Below, piece by piece: positions 35,801-45,414 of a DNA stretch of 51,567 bases. The notes below the pieces were generated by a model. The model did no database searches and was not told where the DNA came from. It saw nothing but the letters and a program-made list of their open reading frames with translations. Position 1 is the stretch's first letter, and each line of letters begins with the position of its first letter. Both the position numbers and the translations under genes were made by a program. Origin of the DNA: Deltaproteobacteria bacterium (GTDB lineage: Bacteria > Desulfobacterota > Syntrophia > Syntrophales > Smithellaceae); contig JANYAY010000021.1 in the NCBI GenBank assembly GCA_025361065.1, positions 1 to 51,567 on the forward strand, written 5' to 3'.

Positions 35801-37014
35801 CGTTCCCCTATCTTCACCGGGGAGCGGTTTTTTAATTTATTCAGAGGCGAGACGGCAACTTTATCGCCTGGTTTCAGACCTTCCAGGAGCTCAACCATTT
35901 CTCCCCATTCCCGGCCGGTTTGAATTGGTGTTTCGAGAACGTGTTTACCTTGAACAAGGAAGGCGGCTTTGTGTTTGTCCCGATTAATTACCGCCGTCTT
36001 ATTGATGGCAATGAAAGGCTTCCGATCATCCGGCGTAGTAGACCGCGACAGGAAAGCAACCTTCGCACTCATCTCCGGTAAAATACGTCCATCTTTTTCC
36101 AGAAACTTAATTTTGACCATGACTGCGGCCTTGCTGCGATCGGCGGTCGGAACGATTGTCTGAACAACTCCGCGAAAACGTTTATCGGGAATGGCATCAA
36201 TTTGAATTTCGCAAGGCTGAGCTATCTTGACAGCGGAGAGATTGGCCTCGGAGATATCAGTTTCTACTTCCAATGAACCCATATCGGCAATGGTAATGAC
36301 TGCCGCCTTGGAGTTTGCCGCTGCACCGAGGGGTGTAATAATATCTCCGATATCGGCGTTCTTTGTCAATACTACCGCATCAAAGGGCACCCTGATGAAA
36401 CTGTTTTCATGGGCAACCCGCGCCGCATCACCCAGGGCACTGGCGGCTTTAATTGCCGCCGCAAAAGAATTAACAGCAAACTGCGCCCTCTTGTATCTGG
36501 ATTCGGCATTATCAAATTCCGCTTTTGATACTGAACCTTTCTCCGACAGGGCTTTGTAACGATCATACGTAAGAGCTGCCAAATCCAGTTCCGATTTTGC
36601 CTGTTCATAATTAGCCCTGGCCATATTCAGATTCGCCTGGGCCTGATTGACATTGGCCTGAGTATCCTCGTTTTCCAGCCTTGCAACTATCTGCCCCTTG
36701 CGAACAAGGTTACCTTCACCCACCGTAAGAGAAACAAGCCTGCCGGTTATTTTCGCAGCCAATGCCGCCTTGCGTTGCGCGACCACATAACCGCTGGAAT
36801 TGAGCACGGTAAAAGTCTGCGATGGATGCATCTCGGTCACAGTGACTATGTCTATCGTCACTGCCGGGGTCAGATAACCCTTGACATACAGCACACTCAG
36901 AATTGCCAGCACAACAACACCGGCAATAATATAGAAAAGCCGTTTGCTCTTTTTAGGCCCGTAAATCATAGCCTGCTTGTCAATCTTCAGTTTACTTAAA
37001 TCTTCCGTGGCCAT
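35797..37014 (-). CDS. Membrane fusion protein (MacA/HlyD-type)
   Basis: The 405-residue periplasmic adaptor has a cytoplasmic N-terminus, one membrane helix (about 26-45), two half-lipoyl segments (AKITGRLVSLTVGEGNLVRKG and the later FIRVPFDAVVL) around an alpha-helical hairpin rich in Ala, Gln and Glu, and a beta-barrel domain at the C-terminus. It links the inner-membrane permeases to an outer-membrane channel; none is visible in the operon, so it may use a TolC encoded elsewhere. The ATG at 37014 is chosen over 37074 because GAGGGAG lies nine bases before it. It starts 20 bp after the YyaL-like gene ends. Confidence 0.9.
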   Translation of the reverse strand: MATEDLSKLKIDKQAMIYGPKKSKRLFYIIAGVVVLAILSVLYVKGYLTPAVTIDIVTVTEMHPSQTFTVLNSSGYVVAQRKAALAAKITGRLVSLTVGEGNLVRKGQIVARLENEDTQANVNQAQANLNMARANYEQAKSELDLAALTYDRYKALSEKGSVSKAEFDNAESRYKRAQFAVNSFAAAIKAASALGDAARVAHENSFIRVPFDAVVLTKNADIGDIITPLGAAANSKAAVITIADMGSLEVETDISEANLSAVKIAQPCEIQIDAIPDKRFRGVVQTIVPTADRSKAAVMVKIKFLEKDGRILPEMSAKVAFLSRSTTPDDRKPFIAINKTAVINRDKHKAAFLVQGKHVLETPIQTGREWGEMVELLEGLKPGDKVAVSPLNKLKNRSPVKIGER

Positions 37015-37034
37015 TGAATATTCTCCCTCAATTC

Positions 37035-38813
37035 CTATTTCGTCTGCCGTATCCGGCATGTTCCCCTGTAACAATCGGTTTGTTGTTTGCCGCGCATTTG
37101 CAGTGTGTTAGCCGGTAATTGGGACCAGGGGACAGCGCGTTCAGATGTAATCAGATGGAAAAGCCCGTTATGCATCATAATGGTGATGTTAAAAAAATCA
37201 GCCTGGTAAGGCGACAGATAGGATCGGGCGTTCGTTTCCTTCCCGGCAAGCAGATCGACGCGTGTCAGGCCCATTTCGGCCAGACTTATACTGGAAGGAA
37301 TAGGATGATCGAACCAGGATGCAAATACCGGTCGAAAATCAGCCGCTCTTGATTCCACCCATTGTTCGCCGTCTTGGAATGATGCAACATAAGCGGCCAT
37401 TGCAGTCATGATATTATCCCAGGAGAAGTCATCTTCCAGGAGCATGCTGATGGCGGTAAGCAATGCCGCTGCATCGAATAAAAAACTCTGAGTTTGCTTT
37501 GCTCCATTGTAATAAGAGTGTCCCAGGGATTTACCGTCCCAGAACAGATCAATCAATCGCCGGATTGTCTGCGCCGCTTTTTCCTCCAGTTCCGGCATCT
37601 CCATGTTTCGGCCTGCCTGGATAAGGGCAATGGCAACCAGTGCATTTATCCCGCAAAGAATTTTATCGTCCCGTGCGGGCTGTGCCCGTTTTTTGCGTAA
37701 GGCGAGAAGCTTTCCTTCAACATCCGGAAGGGGAAAATCATTTTTTCTGATCAGGTGGATAAGGCCTTCAAAGTTGCCCTGCTCATCAACATAGTACGAT
37801 TCAGAAAATTGTGCAAATTCGGCAGGCGTCAGGACATCTTTAAGTTCAGCATAACTCCAGACATAGGTCGCCCCTTCCACATGTTCCGTATCGGCATCAT
37901 GCGCCGAAAGAAATAATCCATTATCCGCAAAACACTCATCAAGACAGCGGACAATACTTTCGGCCATTTTTTTATACTCGCTTTTTCCCATGACCTTATA
38001 GGCCAGGGCATAACCCCACAGCGCCATGGCCTGATCATAAAGCATTTTTTCAAAATGCGGAATCGTCCATTTACGGTCTACGCAATAGCGGAAAATGCCG
38101 CCTTGCAGATGGTCGTTGAGCCCACGCCTTCGCATAGCATCAAGAGTTTCAGTGCAAATTGCCAGAACGTCAGGGTCATTTTCCACTGAAAGGAAAAACA
38201 GAAGGTATAGTAGCGTGGAATGAGGAGGAAATTTCTGTCCCGAACCAAAGCCGCCATAAATGCGGTCGGAATAGGATAACAGACTCTTGACCAGGGACTC
38301 TTCCGCAGCGACTGTCGGCTGTTCTACCGGCACTGTGAACGGCGGAATATCAGCAGCGTTTTTTTTATAATAATCATAAACCATTTTAGCTATGTTGAGA
38401 AACGAATGTTGCGCCCCGCTTGCGCGCGCAGGTGCATAGGTCATTGCATAGACAGGGCGAAAATCGGCAGTCAGAAATACATTCAGAGGCCAGCCGCCGT
38501 TTCCGCTCTGCACGGCAAGAAAATGCATCAAAAACTGATCAATGTCCGGCCTTTGTTCCCGATCTACTTTAATACAGATATAATGACTGTTAAGAAAGTC
38601 GGCTGTGTCTTCGTCCGAAAAAGCCTCGGCAGCCATTACGTGACACCAATGACAGGTTGCATAGCCAACGGAAACAAAAAGCGGTTTTTTCTCGTCAACT
38701 GCGCTCTGGATTGCTTCCGAACTCCATTCCTGCCACCAAACAGGATTGGCCATATGCTGGAGAAGATAAGGGGAGAGTGATCTATCAAGATTATTTCGCT
38801 TCAGGTCGGGCAT
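37035..38813 (-). CDS. Thioredoxin-domain protein of the YyaL/SSP411 family (DUF255)
   Basis: The 592-residue protein opens with the family's thioredoxin-like domain: SPYLLQHMANPVWW, then VSVGYATCHWCHVM with the CHWC pair, then KVDREQRPDID. The rest is an alpha/alpha toroid like that of N-acylglucosamine 2-epimerases, with FPHSTLLY and MLYDQAMALWGYALAY. Members reach 650-700 residues, so this one is somewhat short at the C-terminus. Biochemical role unknown. The start at 38813 follows AGAGGAG; in-frame starts further upstream lie in a hairpin. It is the first gene of a run ending with the export operon. Confidence 0.88.
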   Translation of the reverse strand: MPDLKRNNLDRSLSPYLLQHMANPVWWQEWSSEAIQSAVDEKKPLFVSVGYATCHWCHVMAAEAFSDEDTADFLNSHYICIKVDREQRPDIDQFLMHFLAVQSGNGGWPLNVFLTADFRPVYAMTYAPARASGAQHSFLNIAKMVYDYYKKNAADIPPFTVPVEQPTVAAEESLVKSLLSYSDRIYGGFGSGQKFPPHSTLLYLLFFLSVENDPDVLAICTETLDAMRRRGLNDHLQGGIFRYCVDRKWTIPHFEKMLYDQAMALWGYALAYKVMGKSEYKKMAESIVRCLDECFADNGLFLSAHDADTEHVEGATYVWSYAELKDVLTPAEFAQFSESYYVDEQGNFEGLIHLIRKNDFPLPDVEGKLLALRKKRAQPARDDKILCGINALVAIALIQAGRNMEMPELEEKAAQTIRRLIDLFWDGKSLGHSYYNGAKQTQSFLFDAAALLTAISMLLEDDFSWDNIMTAMAAYVASFQDGEQWVESRAADFRPVFASWFDHPIPSSISLAEMGLTRVDLLAGKETNARSYLSPYQADFFNITIMMHNGLFHLITSERAVPWSQLPANTLQMRGKQQTDCYRGTCRIRQTK

Positions 38814-38826
38814 GCTTGCTCCTCTG

Positions 38827-38854
38827 GCCTGATTGCCGGCACAGGCAATCAGGC
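38827..38854 (-). promoter_or_regulatory. Perfect 11-bp hairpin just before the YyaL-like gene
   Basis: Bases 38827-38837 and 38844-38854 are perfect reverse complements with a 6-base loop. The hairpin ends within a few bases of the AGAGGAG ribosome site of the YyaL-like gene. There is no T-run, so it is not an ordinary terminator. It may shape translation or protect the transcript end after the LpoB-like gene. Confidence 0.45.
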
Positions 38855-38925
38855 TGCTGGCTTCAAGACAATCCGGTTCAATCACAAGATTGACCCGGTA
38901 ATAAAATCATCCTTTTGCGTTAATA

Positions 38926-39522
38926 TCAACGAAATAGTGCTTTGCTGGTCAGGCGCTGGATTTCCTTTTCGTCAGTCCAGACAATTTCTCCGGTTTGGAT
39001 ATTAACCAGCTGCAAGGTAATGTTATAGTAAATGATATCTTTCCGGTCTGATTTTTTGCGGATGCTGGAAATGGTGCCTCTTAAGATCAGCTTCGCTCCA
39101 ACTAATTTTCCGACCTGGGCAACTGTTTTACTGTCGAATAATCCCGATTGCTGCAGTTTCATCTGATTCAAAATGTCTTCCACGGCCTGATCGTCAATGA
39201 AAGTGGCGATACCTCCGTTTATCAATCTGGTCCTGATTTTTTCCATAATGGTCCGTGTGTTGACATGCTCATCCGTCTCATTTTTCATATCGCGGGCCAG
39301 CATCCAGCGCGGTTTTTCATTGTTATATTGCGTGGTGGCTATAAAAGCAGCTTGCTTGACGGAACCGGCCATGTAATCACTGACATCTTTCAAGTCTTTG
39401 GCCGACCAGTCCGAACCGGTTACCGTTTCTTCATCTTTTATCTCATATTTGATAGATGGTGCGCAACCAGCCACGAAACTGATTATGATAATTAATAAAA
39501 ACAAATTGAATCTGTTTTTCAT
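38926..39522 (-). CDS. LpoB-like lipoprotein (penicillin-binding protein activator family)
   Basis: The 198-residue protein has a signal peptide with lipobox VAGC (Cys20), then a domain like LpoB: KDVSDYMAGSV, MLARDMKNETDEHVNTRTIMEKIRTRLI, and LILRGTISSI...YYNITLQLVNIQTGEIVW. LpoB in enterobacteria stimulates PBP1B from the outer membrane; in other phyla the role is unproven. GGAGGAG before the ATG supports the start. It lies 21 bp after the COG3014-like gene, an arrangement common in Gram-negative genomes, and suggests a cell-envelope complex. Confidence 0.88.
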   Translation of the reverse strand: MKNRFNLFLLIIIISFVAGCAPSIKYEIKDEETVTGSDWSAKDLKDVSDYMAGSVKQAAFIATTQYNNEKPRWMLARDMKNETDEHVNTRTIMEKIRTRLINGGIATFIDDQAVEDILNQMKLQQSGLFDSKTVAQVGKLVGAKLILRGTISSIRKKSDRKDIIYYNITLQLVNIQTGEIVWTDEKEIQRLTSKALFR

Positions 39523-39543
39523 TTTCTCCTCCGAAAATTAATT

Positions 39544-40788
39544 CTATTTAGCAAACGAAAAATAAGCAATCCCGATTTTGTCCTTTTCCAGCTTGACTAT
39601 TTTCTCCTGCATACCACTTCCATAATCGATTTTAATCAGCTGTTCACCGGGAACAAGCCCGTTGATACGTAAATAATTAATCTTTGCGGGCAGCGTTGAC
39701 CAACTGCGTAAATCCGCCTGTTCGACTGCAATCCAGACCGCACTGCCAATATTAACCAGTGACTTTAATAAAAATCCGGCCAGTGGATTATCTTTGGCTA
39801 CTCTATCTGCGGCGGCATGGGCGGAAACTTGCGTTGCCGCCTTGGCCGTCATGCGGCCGACGAGTTTGGCGATTATTGCCGCTTTATCTTTTTCATACTG
39901 CGTGAGAACGGTATTTTCCAGATCGTAAAGAAGGCGAGCTTGGCCCACAGGATTACCGTCCAGGCTGACATCGCGTCTCGAAACGGCGGAAACTGTCGGT
40001 TCGTAAGAAGCATAGGCAAAGCCTAACTGAATAGTCGTATCTTTCGACACTACCGGCAGGGGGCCCCATTTCACTTGATATTTATGCGGCGCCAATCCGG
40101 TATCAATCAGTATCACCAGATCGGTAGACTTTTTCCTCTCCTTCGCAAGCCTTGCCGCTTCCGTATCCCATTTCATTTTCCGGTATTCGATTTTCGCATC
40201 GTCCGGTTTGTCTTCCATTTCATACATGATGGCGGCAAGCAGACGGGCAAAGGGATTTTCCAGATAGCCGCGCTCCGGACTTGCTTCAACGTACTGGTTG
40301 ATCTTGTTCATTGTCCTGTTGCGCTCAACCAGAGCTCCCGCAAAATCACCCTTCCCTAAATACGCCAGAACCAGATAAGGGCTGATCATTATTTTTTCGT
40401 GCATTTCCGCTTCATACTCTTGTGTCGTATCATCCGTAATAATTGAACCGAAACCTTCCGTCAAAGAAATCGTGCCCTCAATCGCGAGAAATCTTCTTTC
40501 GGCTTCCTGCAGATCGGCAATAGACTGATCATAACGCCCGGCGTTGAGAGCGATTTTCCCGCGCTCCAGCAGGGCCAGATATCTATTTTGTTTTACTTTG
40601 CCGGAAGTTTTTGTCTGCAAAACAAAAGAGTCGGCATATTCCAGTGCCGATTCCGCATTATCATTCCTCAGCGCTGTCAAGAAAGACCTGTTTTCTTCCG
40701 TATAGAGAGTTGCCGCAAGGCAGATGGAGGCTTGCCAGAATAGTAATAAAAAAATTAAGGAAATTGCAATCCGCTTAAAGATTATCAT
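39544..40788 (-). CDS. Exported TPR-like protein of the COG3014 type
   Basis: The 414-residue protein starts with a signal peptide (about 5-25, ending LAA), followed by helical repeats of the TPR type (about 30-215; NRYLALLERGKIALNAGRYDQSI) and a C-terminal half of beta character with QLGFAYASYEPT. This matches the uncharacterised COG3014 family, which is usually found with LpoB-like lipoproteins. The start lies 40 bases after a good promoter. Translation probably continues into the LpoB-like gene 21 bp later. Function not established. Confidence 0.8.
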   Translation of the reverse strand: MIIFKRIAISLIFLLLFWQASICLAATLYTEENRSFLTALRNDNAESALEYADSFVLQTKTSGKVKQNRYLALLERGKIALNAGRYDQSIADLQEAERRFLAIEGTISLTEGFGSIITDDTTQEYEAEMHEKIMISPYLVLAYLGKGDFAGALVERNRTMNKINQYVEASPERGYLENPFARLLAAIMYEMEDKPDDAKIEYRKMKWDTEAARLAKERKKSTDLVILIDTGLAPHKYQVKWGPLPVVSKDTTIQLGFAYASYEPTVSAVSRRDVSLDGNPVGQARLLYDLENTVLTQYEKDKAAIIAKLVGRMTAKAATQVSAHAAADRVAKDNPLAGFLLKSLVNIGSAVWIAVEQADLRSWSTLPAKINYLRINGLVPGEQLIKIDYGSGMQEKIVKLEKDKIGIAYFSFAK

Positions 40789-40827
40789 AGATTCAAATCT
40801 TCCCCAATAGGCATTTAATGCACAAAG

Positions 40828-40856
40828 AGCATAAGAAAAGCTTTCCGGTATGTCAA
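40828..40856 (-). promoter_or_regulatory. Sigma70-type promoter (TTGACA-N17-TATGCT)
   Basis: On the minus strand TTGACA (40856-40851) and TATGCT (40833-40828) are exactly 17 bases apart. They lie 40 bases before the COG3014-like gene and should start a transcript that also covers the LpoB-like gene. Confidence 0.7.
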
Positions 40857-40963
40857 CATCATTTTAAATCCTTCCCCATCGGCTCAGATAAAACATTACT
40901 CAGATTGGGATAAAAATGAATGTTAACTGATAATTCAAAGGAATAATAACTATTATACGGGAA

Positions 40964-43210
40964 TTATAGTCCGAATTTTCCTAAACCGGTTAGCGATAAT
41001 TTCAGGATAAATCTGGTATCGGATACGACCTCGGAATCCAATCCCACCGAATCGGACCGGGTGATTTCCAGTCCCACCGCCCAACATTGCTTATGATAGA
41101 TTAAACCAATAGTGTTTTCAATATTTCGGGAATTAAACTGATCCCGCCGCGAAATAAACGTACCATCAATTTTATCCGTAATAACTGCCTTTAAATTAAA
41201 ATCGATTTCTTCAATGGCGTTTAAAGTGTATCGATAACTCAATGTTGCATTATCACCGCGCCAATCGCTGATATTCAAGTCATAATTCGCTACTGTCCAG
41301 CCATTATAAACACTGTATTGATTCCGGGCGGCAAATGATAAATATTTGTACGGTCGGAAATCCACTTCCACGCCCATATCGGATAAGTAACGTCTTTCGG
41401 CCGCGCCTTGCATTTCCTTTTTGGCCTCGTTGATATCATAAGTCTGAAAAAGTTTTACACGCAGGAACTCCAGATAACTATAGGCGCCTTTAGCGTCTCT
41501 TTGTTTGGCGGTAAATGTGTTAGTCACGCCCCAGGCAACTGCATTTTGCTCCATTATGGCGTTTGTTGTGGCCGCCACAACAGGCGTGACGGCAGGCGTG
41601 ACAACCGGCGCAAAGTCAGGAAGGCTGCTTTGCGGGACAGAAGGAATATAAGAATAAGTTATCTCCGGTTTAATTTCATGGCGAATTTTATCCCAGCTTT
41701 GCACATTGACGTCAAAAACTCGGGACACCTGGCTGCTCAGAGCCAGAGAAAAATTATAAATGCTTCTGGTTCCGCTTTTATTATCTCCCTGGGCTTGCTC
41801 ATCATCCCGGTTCCAGAATGTTTCTCTTAAGGCAACCTGCGGGATTACTTTTGCATAACGGGAAATGTTGAAGGGTACGGAAAAAGTCGGACTAACATCG
41901 ATAAAATGTCCTTTTTGCCCGGCGCCACGGTAAAAATAATCATAAACTGCCGTGAACTCATAATACAGAGGTGATTTTAACAGTGGTTGTTTAATTCCTG
42001 TAAAAGTGATTTCCGGATATCTTTGCAAAGTGCCGTCATTGTTCGTCAGAGAAAGATTGTCTGTTGAACTGACTAATGCTGTTAAATTGTAATTTGACCA
42101 TCCTTTGTACAGACGTGCGGTTGATTCTAAAGAACCCAGGGATTCATCGCCGTAAAAAGGAACTTTTTTAAACGGGTCCAGCTCTGTTTGAGCATAGTGG
42201 TCAGTATAATAGTTGTGGGCTGAAAAATCCCGGAAATACCAGTTGTCGGACACTCTGCGCAAATCAGTACGGAGATAGGACTGGGAATCAAAATTTGTCT
42301 GATGATTCAGATAATACGACCAGCGTTTATTTAAATCCTGCCGATTAGGATTAATACCAGCGGTACTTCCGATTGTATCCGTAACATGCTTGTTGTCGTC
42401 CAGATAATCTCCATAGAAAGTACCGAAAGATTTTTCTCCGGCATAATAGCGTAATTCCACACCTTCTTTTAATCCTCTTTTTTCAATATAACGCGAATAA
42501 AGCGTCGCATCCATCTGAGGTGAAATAACCCAGAAATAGGGGACTTCTATATCAACACCATCCTTGTCTTGAGAATAAGAAAGATAGGGGAAAAGAAATC
42601 CTGATTGTCGTTTGGTCTTGGCGGGAAAAGGCAGGAATGGTGAATAAAGGACCGGTATATTATTGGTAACTAACCGGGCATCTTTCATTAATCCGTAACC
42701 TTCAATGGTCATTTTCATTTCACTGCCGGCAATTTCCCAATCGGGCTTGTCGCCGTCACACGTCGTTGCCACCGGTTGTGTTATTCTGTAGGTCAGTTCC
42801 CCGGTCTTTGCGATTTCGTCTCCCCTGATATAAAAATGATTCTTCGCATAAAACGCCCGGCCTTTATAGGCAATGCCGGTTTTATTTTCCACATTAAAAA
42901 CTATCTTATCGCCGGCAAGAGTATCTTCGCCCATTTTCAGCAAAGCATTGCCGCGGGCGGTAGCTATATTGTTCTTCTTGTCAAACTCCACATCATCCGC
43001 ATTTAAAACACCTCCGTCGTAGGTTATCACTACGGATCCCTGAGCATGATAAATATCGCTGGTATTATTGTAATCCATGGTGTCGGCATCAATATTGACG
43101 GGACCTTTACTGTTTTTCGTCTCATCTGCTGATAATAGAGGACAAGAGAAAAAGACGATTATTAAAGACAGCAAGGCAACCATTGAGTTATTTCTTCGCC
43201 GATTAACCAA
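40964..43210 (-). CDS. lptD: LPS-assembly outer-membrane protein LptD
   Basis: LptD inserts lipopolysaccharide into the outer membrane. The 748-residue protein has a signal peptide, an N-terminal LptA-like OstA domain (about 37-130: NIDADTMDYNN, ARGNALLKMGEDTLAGDKIVF), and a long C-terminal barrel with the landmarks NIPVLYSPFLPFPAKTKRQSGFLFPYLSYS. The start is a TTG at 43210 with AAGGGG upstream; the first in-frame ATG is at 43183 and would clip the signal peptide. It follows folC by 18 bp, in line with a folC-lptD operon. It shows that this organism has an LPS-type outer membrane. Confidence 0.93.
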   Translation of the reverse strand: MVNRRRNNSMVALLSLIIVFFSCPLLSADETKNSKGPVNIDADTMDYNNTSDIYHAQGSVVITYDGGVLNADDVEFDKKNNIATARGNALLKMGEDTLAGDKIVFNVENKTGIAYKGRAFYAKNHFYIRGDEIAKTGELTYRITQPVATTCDGDKPDWEIAGSEMKMTIEGYGLMKDARLVTNNIPVLYSPFLPFPAKTKRQSGFLFPYLSYSQDKDGVDIEVPYFWVISPQMDATLYSRYIEKRGLKEGVELRYYAGEKSFGTFYGDYLDDNKHVTDTIGSTAGINPNRQDLNKRWSYYLNHQTNFDSQSYLRTDLRRVSDNWYFRDFSAHNYYTDHYAQTELDPFKKVPFYGDESLGSLESTARLYKGWSNYNLTALVSSTDNLSLTNNDGTLQRYPEITFTGIKQPLLKSPLYYEFTAVYDYFYRGAGQKGHFIDVSPTFSVPFNISRYAKVIPQVALRETFWNRDDEQAQGDNKSGTRSIYNFSLALSSQVSRVFDVNVQSWDKIRHEIKPEITYSYIPSVPQSSLPDFAPVVTPAVTPVVAATTNAIMEQNAVAWGVTNTFTAKQRDAKGAYSYLEFLRVKLFQTYDINEAKKEMQGAAERRYLSDMGVEVDFRPYKYLSFAARNQYSVYNGWTVANYDLNISDWRGDNATLSYRYTLNAIEEIDFNLKAVITDKIDGTFISRRDQFNSRNIENTIGLIYHKQCWAVGLEITRSDSVGLDSEVVSDTRFILKLSLTGLGKFGL

Positions 43211-43228
43211 AACTAAAATATGCCCCTT

Positions 43229-44554
43229 TTATTTAAGTTGAGCAGGGTGTTGAAAAACACCCGATTTGCAGACTGTTGGCTTCTTATCATAAGATGCCGG
43301 TTCAGGGAAAGCTTGTTTTAACTCTCCGATCAAATAAAGTGAGCCTGCTGCACAAATCATATCCTCTTCTCCGGCCAGTTCCAACGCCAGTTCAACAGAT
43401 TTCGTCACATTTTCCGTAATTACAGCCTTATAGCCGATTTTTTTCACATACTCATAAATATTTGACACCGGCACGGCGCGCCCGGTTTGCAGTTGTGTGA
43501 GAATTATTCGTTCGGCCAGTGGTGCAATTTTTTGGATCATTTTGCGATAATCCTTATCGGCCAGTGCGCTAAAAATGAGAATTAACCGGCGATAGGTAAA
43601 ATCATTTTTCAGCGACCGGCATAAAACACTCATACCGGCCGGATTATGCGCTCCATCTGCAACGAAAAGCGGACGATGGCTCAGGACTTCCAGTCGCGCC
43701 TCCCACTTTGTATTTCTCAGCCCGCTCGCAATTGCCGCAACATCGACCGGAAAGCCTTTTAGACCGGCGATTTCGAGAGCCGCTAAAGCCAATGCCGCAT
43801 TATCCAGTTGGTGACTGCCCGGCAAAGGAACGGTCAAATTATCCAATCTACCGTATAGTCCGGAATAAGTAACCAATCCATCTTTTTGCCGCTTGATTTT
43901 TATATCTTTACCTAACCGGTAGAGACGAGCCTTATTGCGGTGACAGACGGTTTCCAGCACTTCGAGAACTTTTTTTTGTTTTGCCGCCGTAACACAAACA
44001 CCGCGTTGCTTGATGATGCCTGCTTTTTCTCCGGCAATCGCTGTTAAAGAGTTCCCTAAATAAGTTGTGTGGTCAAAACCAATATTGGTGATTACCGCAA
44101 CAAGCGGCCGGCAGACATTGGTTGCATCCAACCTGCCGCCCAAGCCCACTTCCAGCACGGCTATATCAATTTTCCGGCGTTGAAAATAAAGGAGAGCCGC
44201 CGCCGTCAATACTTCAAAATAAGTTGCAGGCTGTTTAATCGCTTTCTTTACCGTGGCGATAATTTGACTAAAATCATTGCGGGAAATTTCTTTTTCATTA
44301 ATTTTGATTCGCTCCCGCACATCGACCAGATGCGGCGACGTGTAGAGACCGGTTTTGTAACCGGCCGAGTGCAGGATCGACGCGGTCATAGCCGCTGTTG
44401 ACCCTTTCCCGTTAGTACCGGCAATCAATAATGTTTTATAGGAATTCTGTGGATTGCCCAGGCGCAATAAAAGATCAGATATTGCTGTGAGCCCGAAGCG
44501 CATCACGTCAATATTTAAACCGGCAATATAGGCAGTGGGATCAAATTTTTTCAT
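43229..44554 (-). CDS. folC: Folylpolyglutamate/dihydrofolate synthase
   Basis: FolC adds glutamate to dihydropteroate and to reduced folates, using ATP. The 441-residue protein has the P-loop GTNGKGSTA (46-54), the loop TSPHLVDVRERI, the metal-binding segment LEVGLGGRLDATN, and HTTYLGNSLTAIAGEKAGI. The C-terminal domain carries VADGAHNPAGM. The N-terminus begins at 44554 with a weak ribosome site, 13 bp after the upstream MBL gene, so it is translated from the same transcript. lptD follows directly. Confidence 0.94.
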   Translation of the reverse strand: MKKFDPTAYIAGLNIDVMRFGLTAISDLLLRLGNPQNSYKTLLIAGTNGKGSTAAMTASILHSAGYKTGLYTSPHLVDVRERIKINEKEISRNDFSQIIATVKKAIKQPATYFEVLTAAALLYFQRRKIDIAVLEVGLGGRLDATNVCRPLVAVITNIGFDHTTYLGNSLTAIAGEKAGIIKQRGVCVTAAKQKKVLEVLETVCHRNKARLYRLGKDIKIKRQKDGLVTYSGLYGRLDNLTVPLPGSHQLDNAALALAALEIAGLKGFPVDVAAIASGLRNTKWEARLEVLSHRPLFVADGAHNPAGMSVLCRSLKNDFTYRRLILIFSALADKDYRKMIQKIAPLAERIILTQLQTGRAVPVSNIYEYVKKIGYKAVITENVTKSVELALELAGEEDMICAAGSLYLIGELKQAFPEPASYDKKPTVCKSGVFQHPAQLK

Positions 44555-44567
44555 TATTTCGTTGAAA

Positions 44568-45335
44568 TCAAATACGAATCTTCTGGCCGTCTTCGATTAT
44601 GTGAATTTTCCTGTCTTTTATCAGTGCAACTTCTTTACTGATAGTCTCACGGTAACTTGGCTTCATATGATAGAGGTAAATTTCCGGATTTACTTCCGTT
44701 AGTTTTTTTAGTTCGACCGCAAGTGAAAGTGGAGTAAGATGACCCGTAATATTGGCGATATCCTTCAATTCGTCAGGCAAAGAAGTTTCAATAAATACTG
44801 CCTTGAGCCCTGCGGTTTTCGTTGCTACTTGCCATGCTTCTTCCGTCGGTCCCGTATCTCCCATAAAGAACACGGCTTTCCCTTTCTCTTCAACTATGTA
44901 ACCGACAGTTTCCACCACATGATGAAGATCGACGGCTCTTACCTGTAAATCACCTATTTTTTGTTTCCGGCCCGGCTTGATAATCTGAAATTTTATCACC
45001 GGTGCTTTGGGGCTTGGTATTTTAGAAAAATCAGGCCAGATAACATTGTTAAATAAGTGCCGGTGAATTGCATCAATAATACCTTTTGTGCTGACAATCA
45101 CCACCGGTTTTTCCCGCCGCTGATGGCAGATGTTATCGGCAAGAAACGCAATATCACGGACATGATCCAGATGGGCGTGGGTAATGAAAATATAATCAAT
45201 CTTCAGTTGATCTTTTAGACTCAGAACAGCAGTGATTGTGCCCGCATCAACCAGGACATTCTGACCGATGAGGAAGCTTGTTGTATTGTAATTAGGAAGC
45301 TGTGAACCGTGACAACCCAGAACCCTTATGTTCAT
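44568..45335 (-). CDS. MBL-fold phosphodiesterase (class II cAMP phosphodiesterase-like)
   Basis: The 255-residue protein begins MNIRVLGCHGS and carries the metallo-beta-lactamase metal motif H53-A-H55-L-D57-H58, with GDTGPTEE, ETSLPDE and GHLTP further on. The last of these is typical of class II 3',5'-cyclic nucleotide phosphodiesterases (CpdP/PDE1). It should use two zinc ions to hydrolyse a phosphodiester; the true substrate is not known. CAGGAGC before the ATG at 45335 settles the start against one at 45374. It is the first gene of the folC-lptD operon. Repeat copy B lies 80 bp upstream. Confidence 0.85.
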   Translation of the reverse strand: MNIRVLGCHGSQLPNYNTTSFLIGQNVLVDAGTITAVLSLKDQLKIDYIFITHAHLDHVRDIAFLADNICHQRREKPVVIVSTKGIIDAIHRHLFNNVIWPDFSKIPSPKAPVIKFQIIKPGRKQKIGDLQVRAVDLHHVVETVGYIVEEKGKAVFFMGDTGPTEEAWQVATKTAGLKAVFIETSLPDELKDIANITGHLTPLSLAVELKKLTEVNPEIYLYHMKPSYRETISKEVALIKDRKIHIIEDGQKIRI

Positions 45336-45414
45336 TGATAGCTCCTGACGGATAATTTCGCTGTAAAATAGCATACCTTCATCTTCCAGGCAATAAATTT
45401 ATCATCGGATTTAC

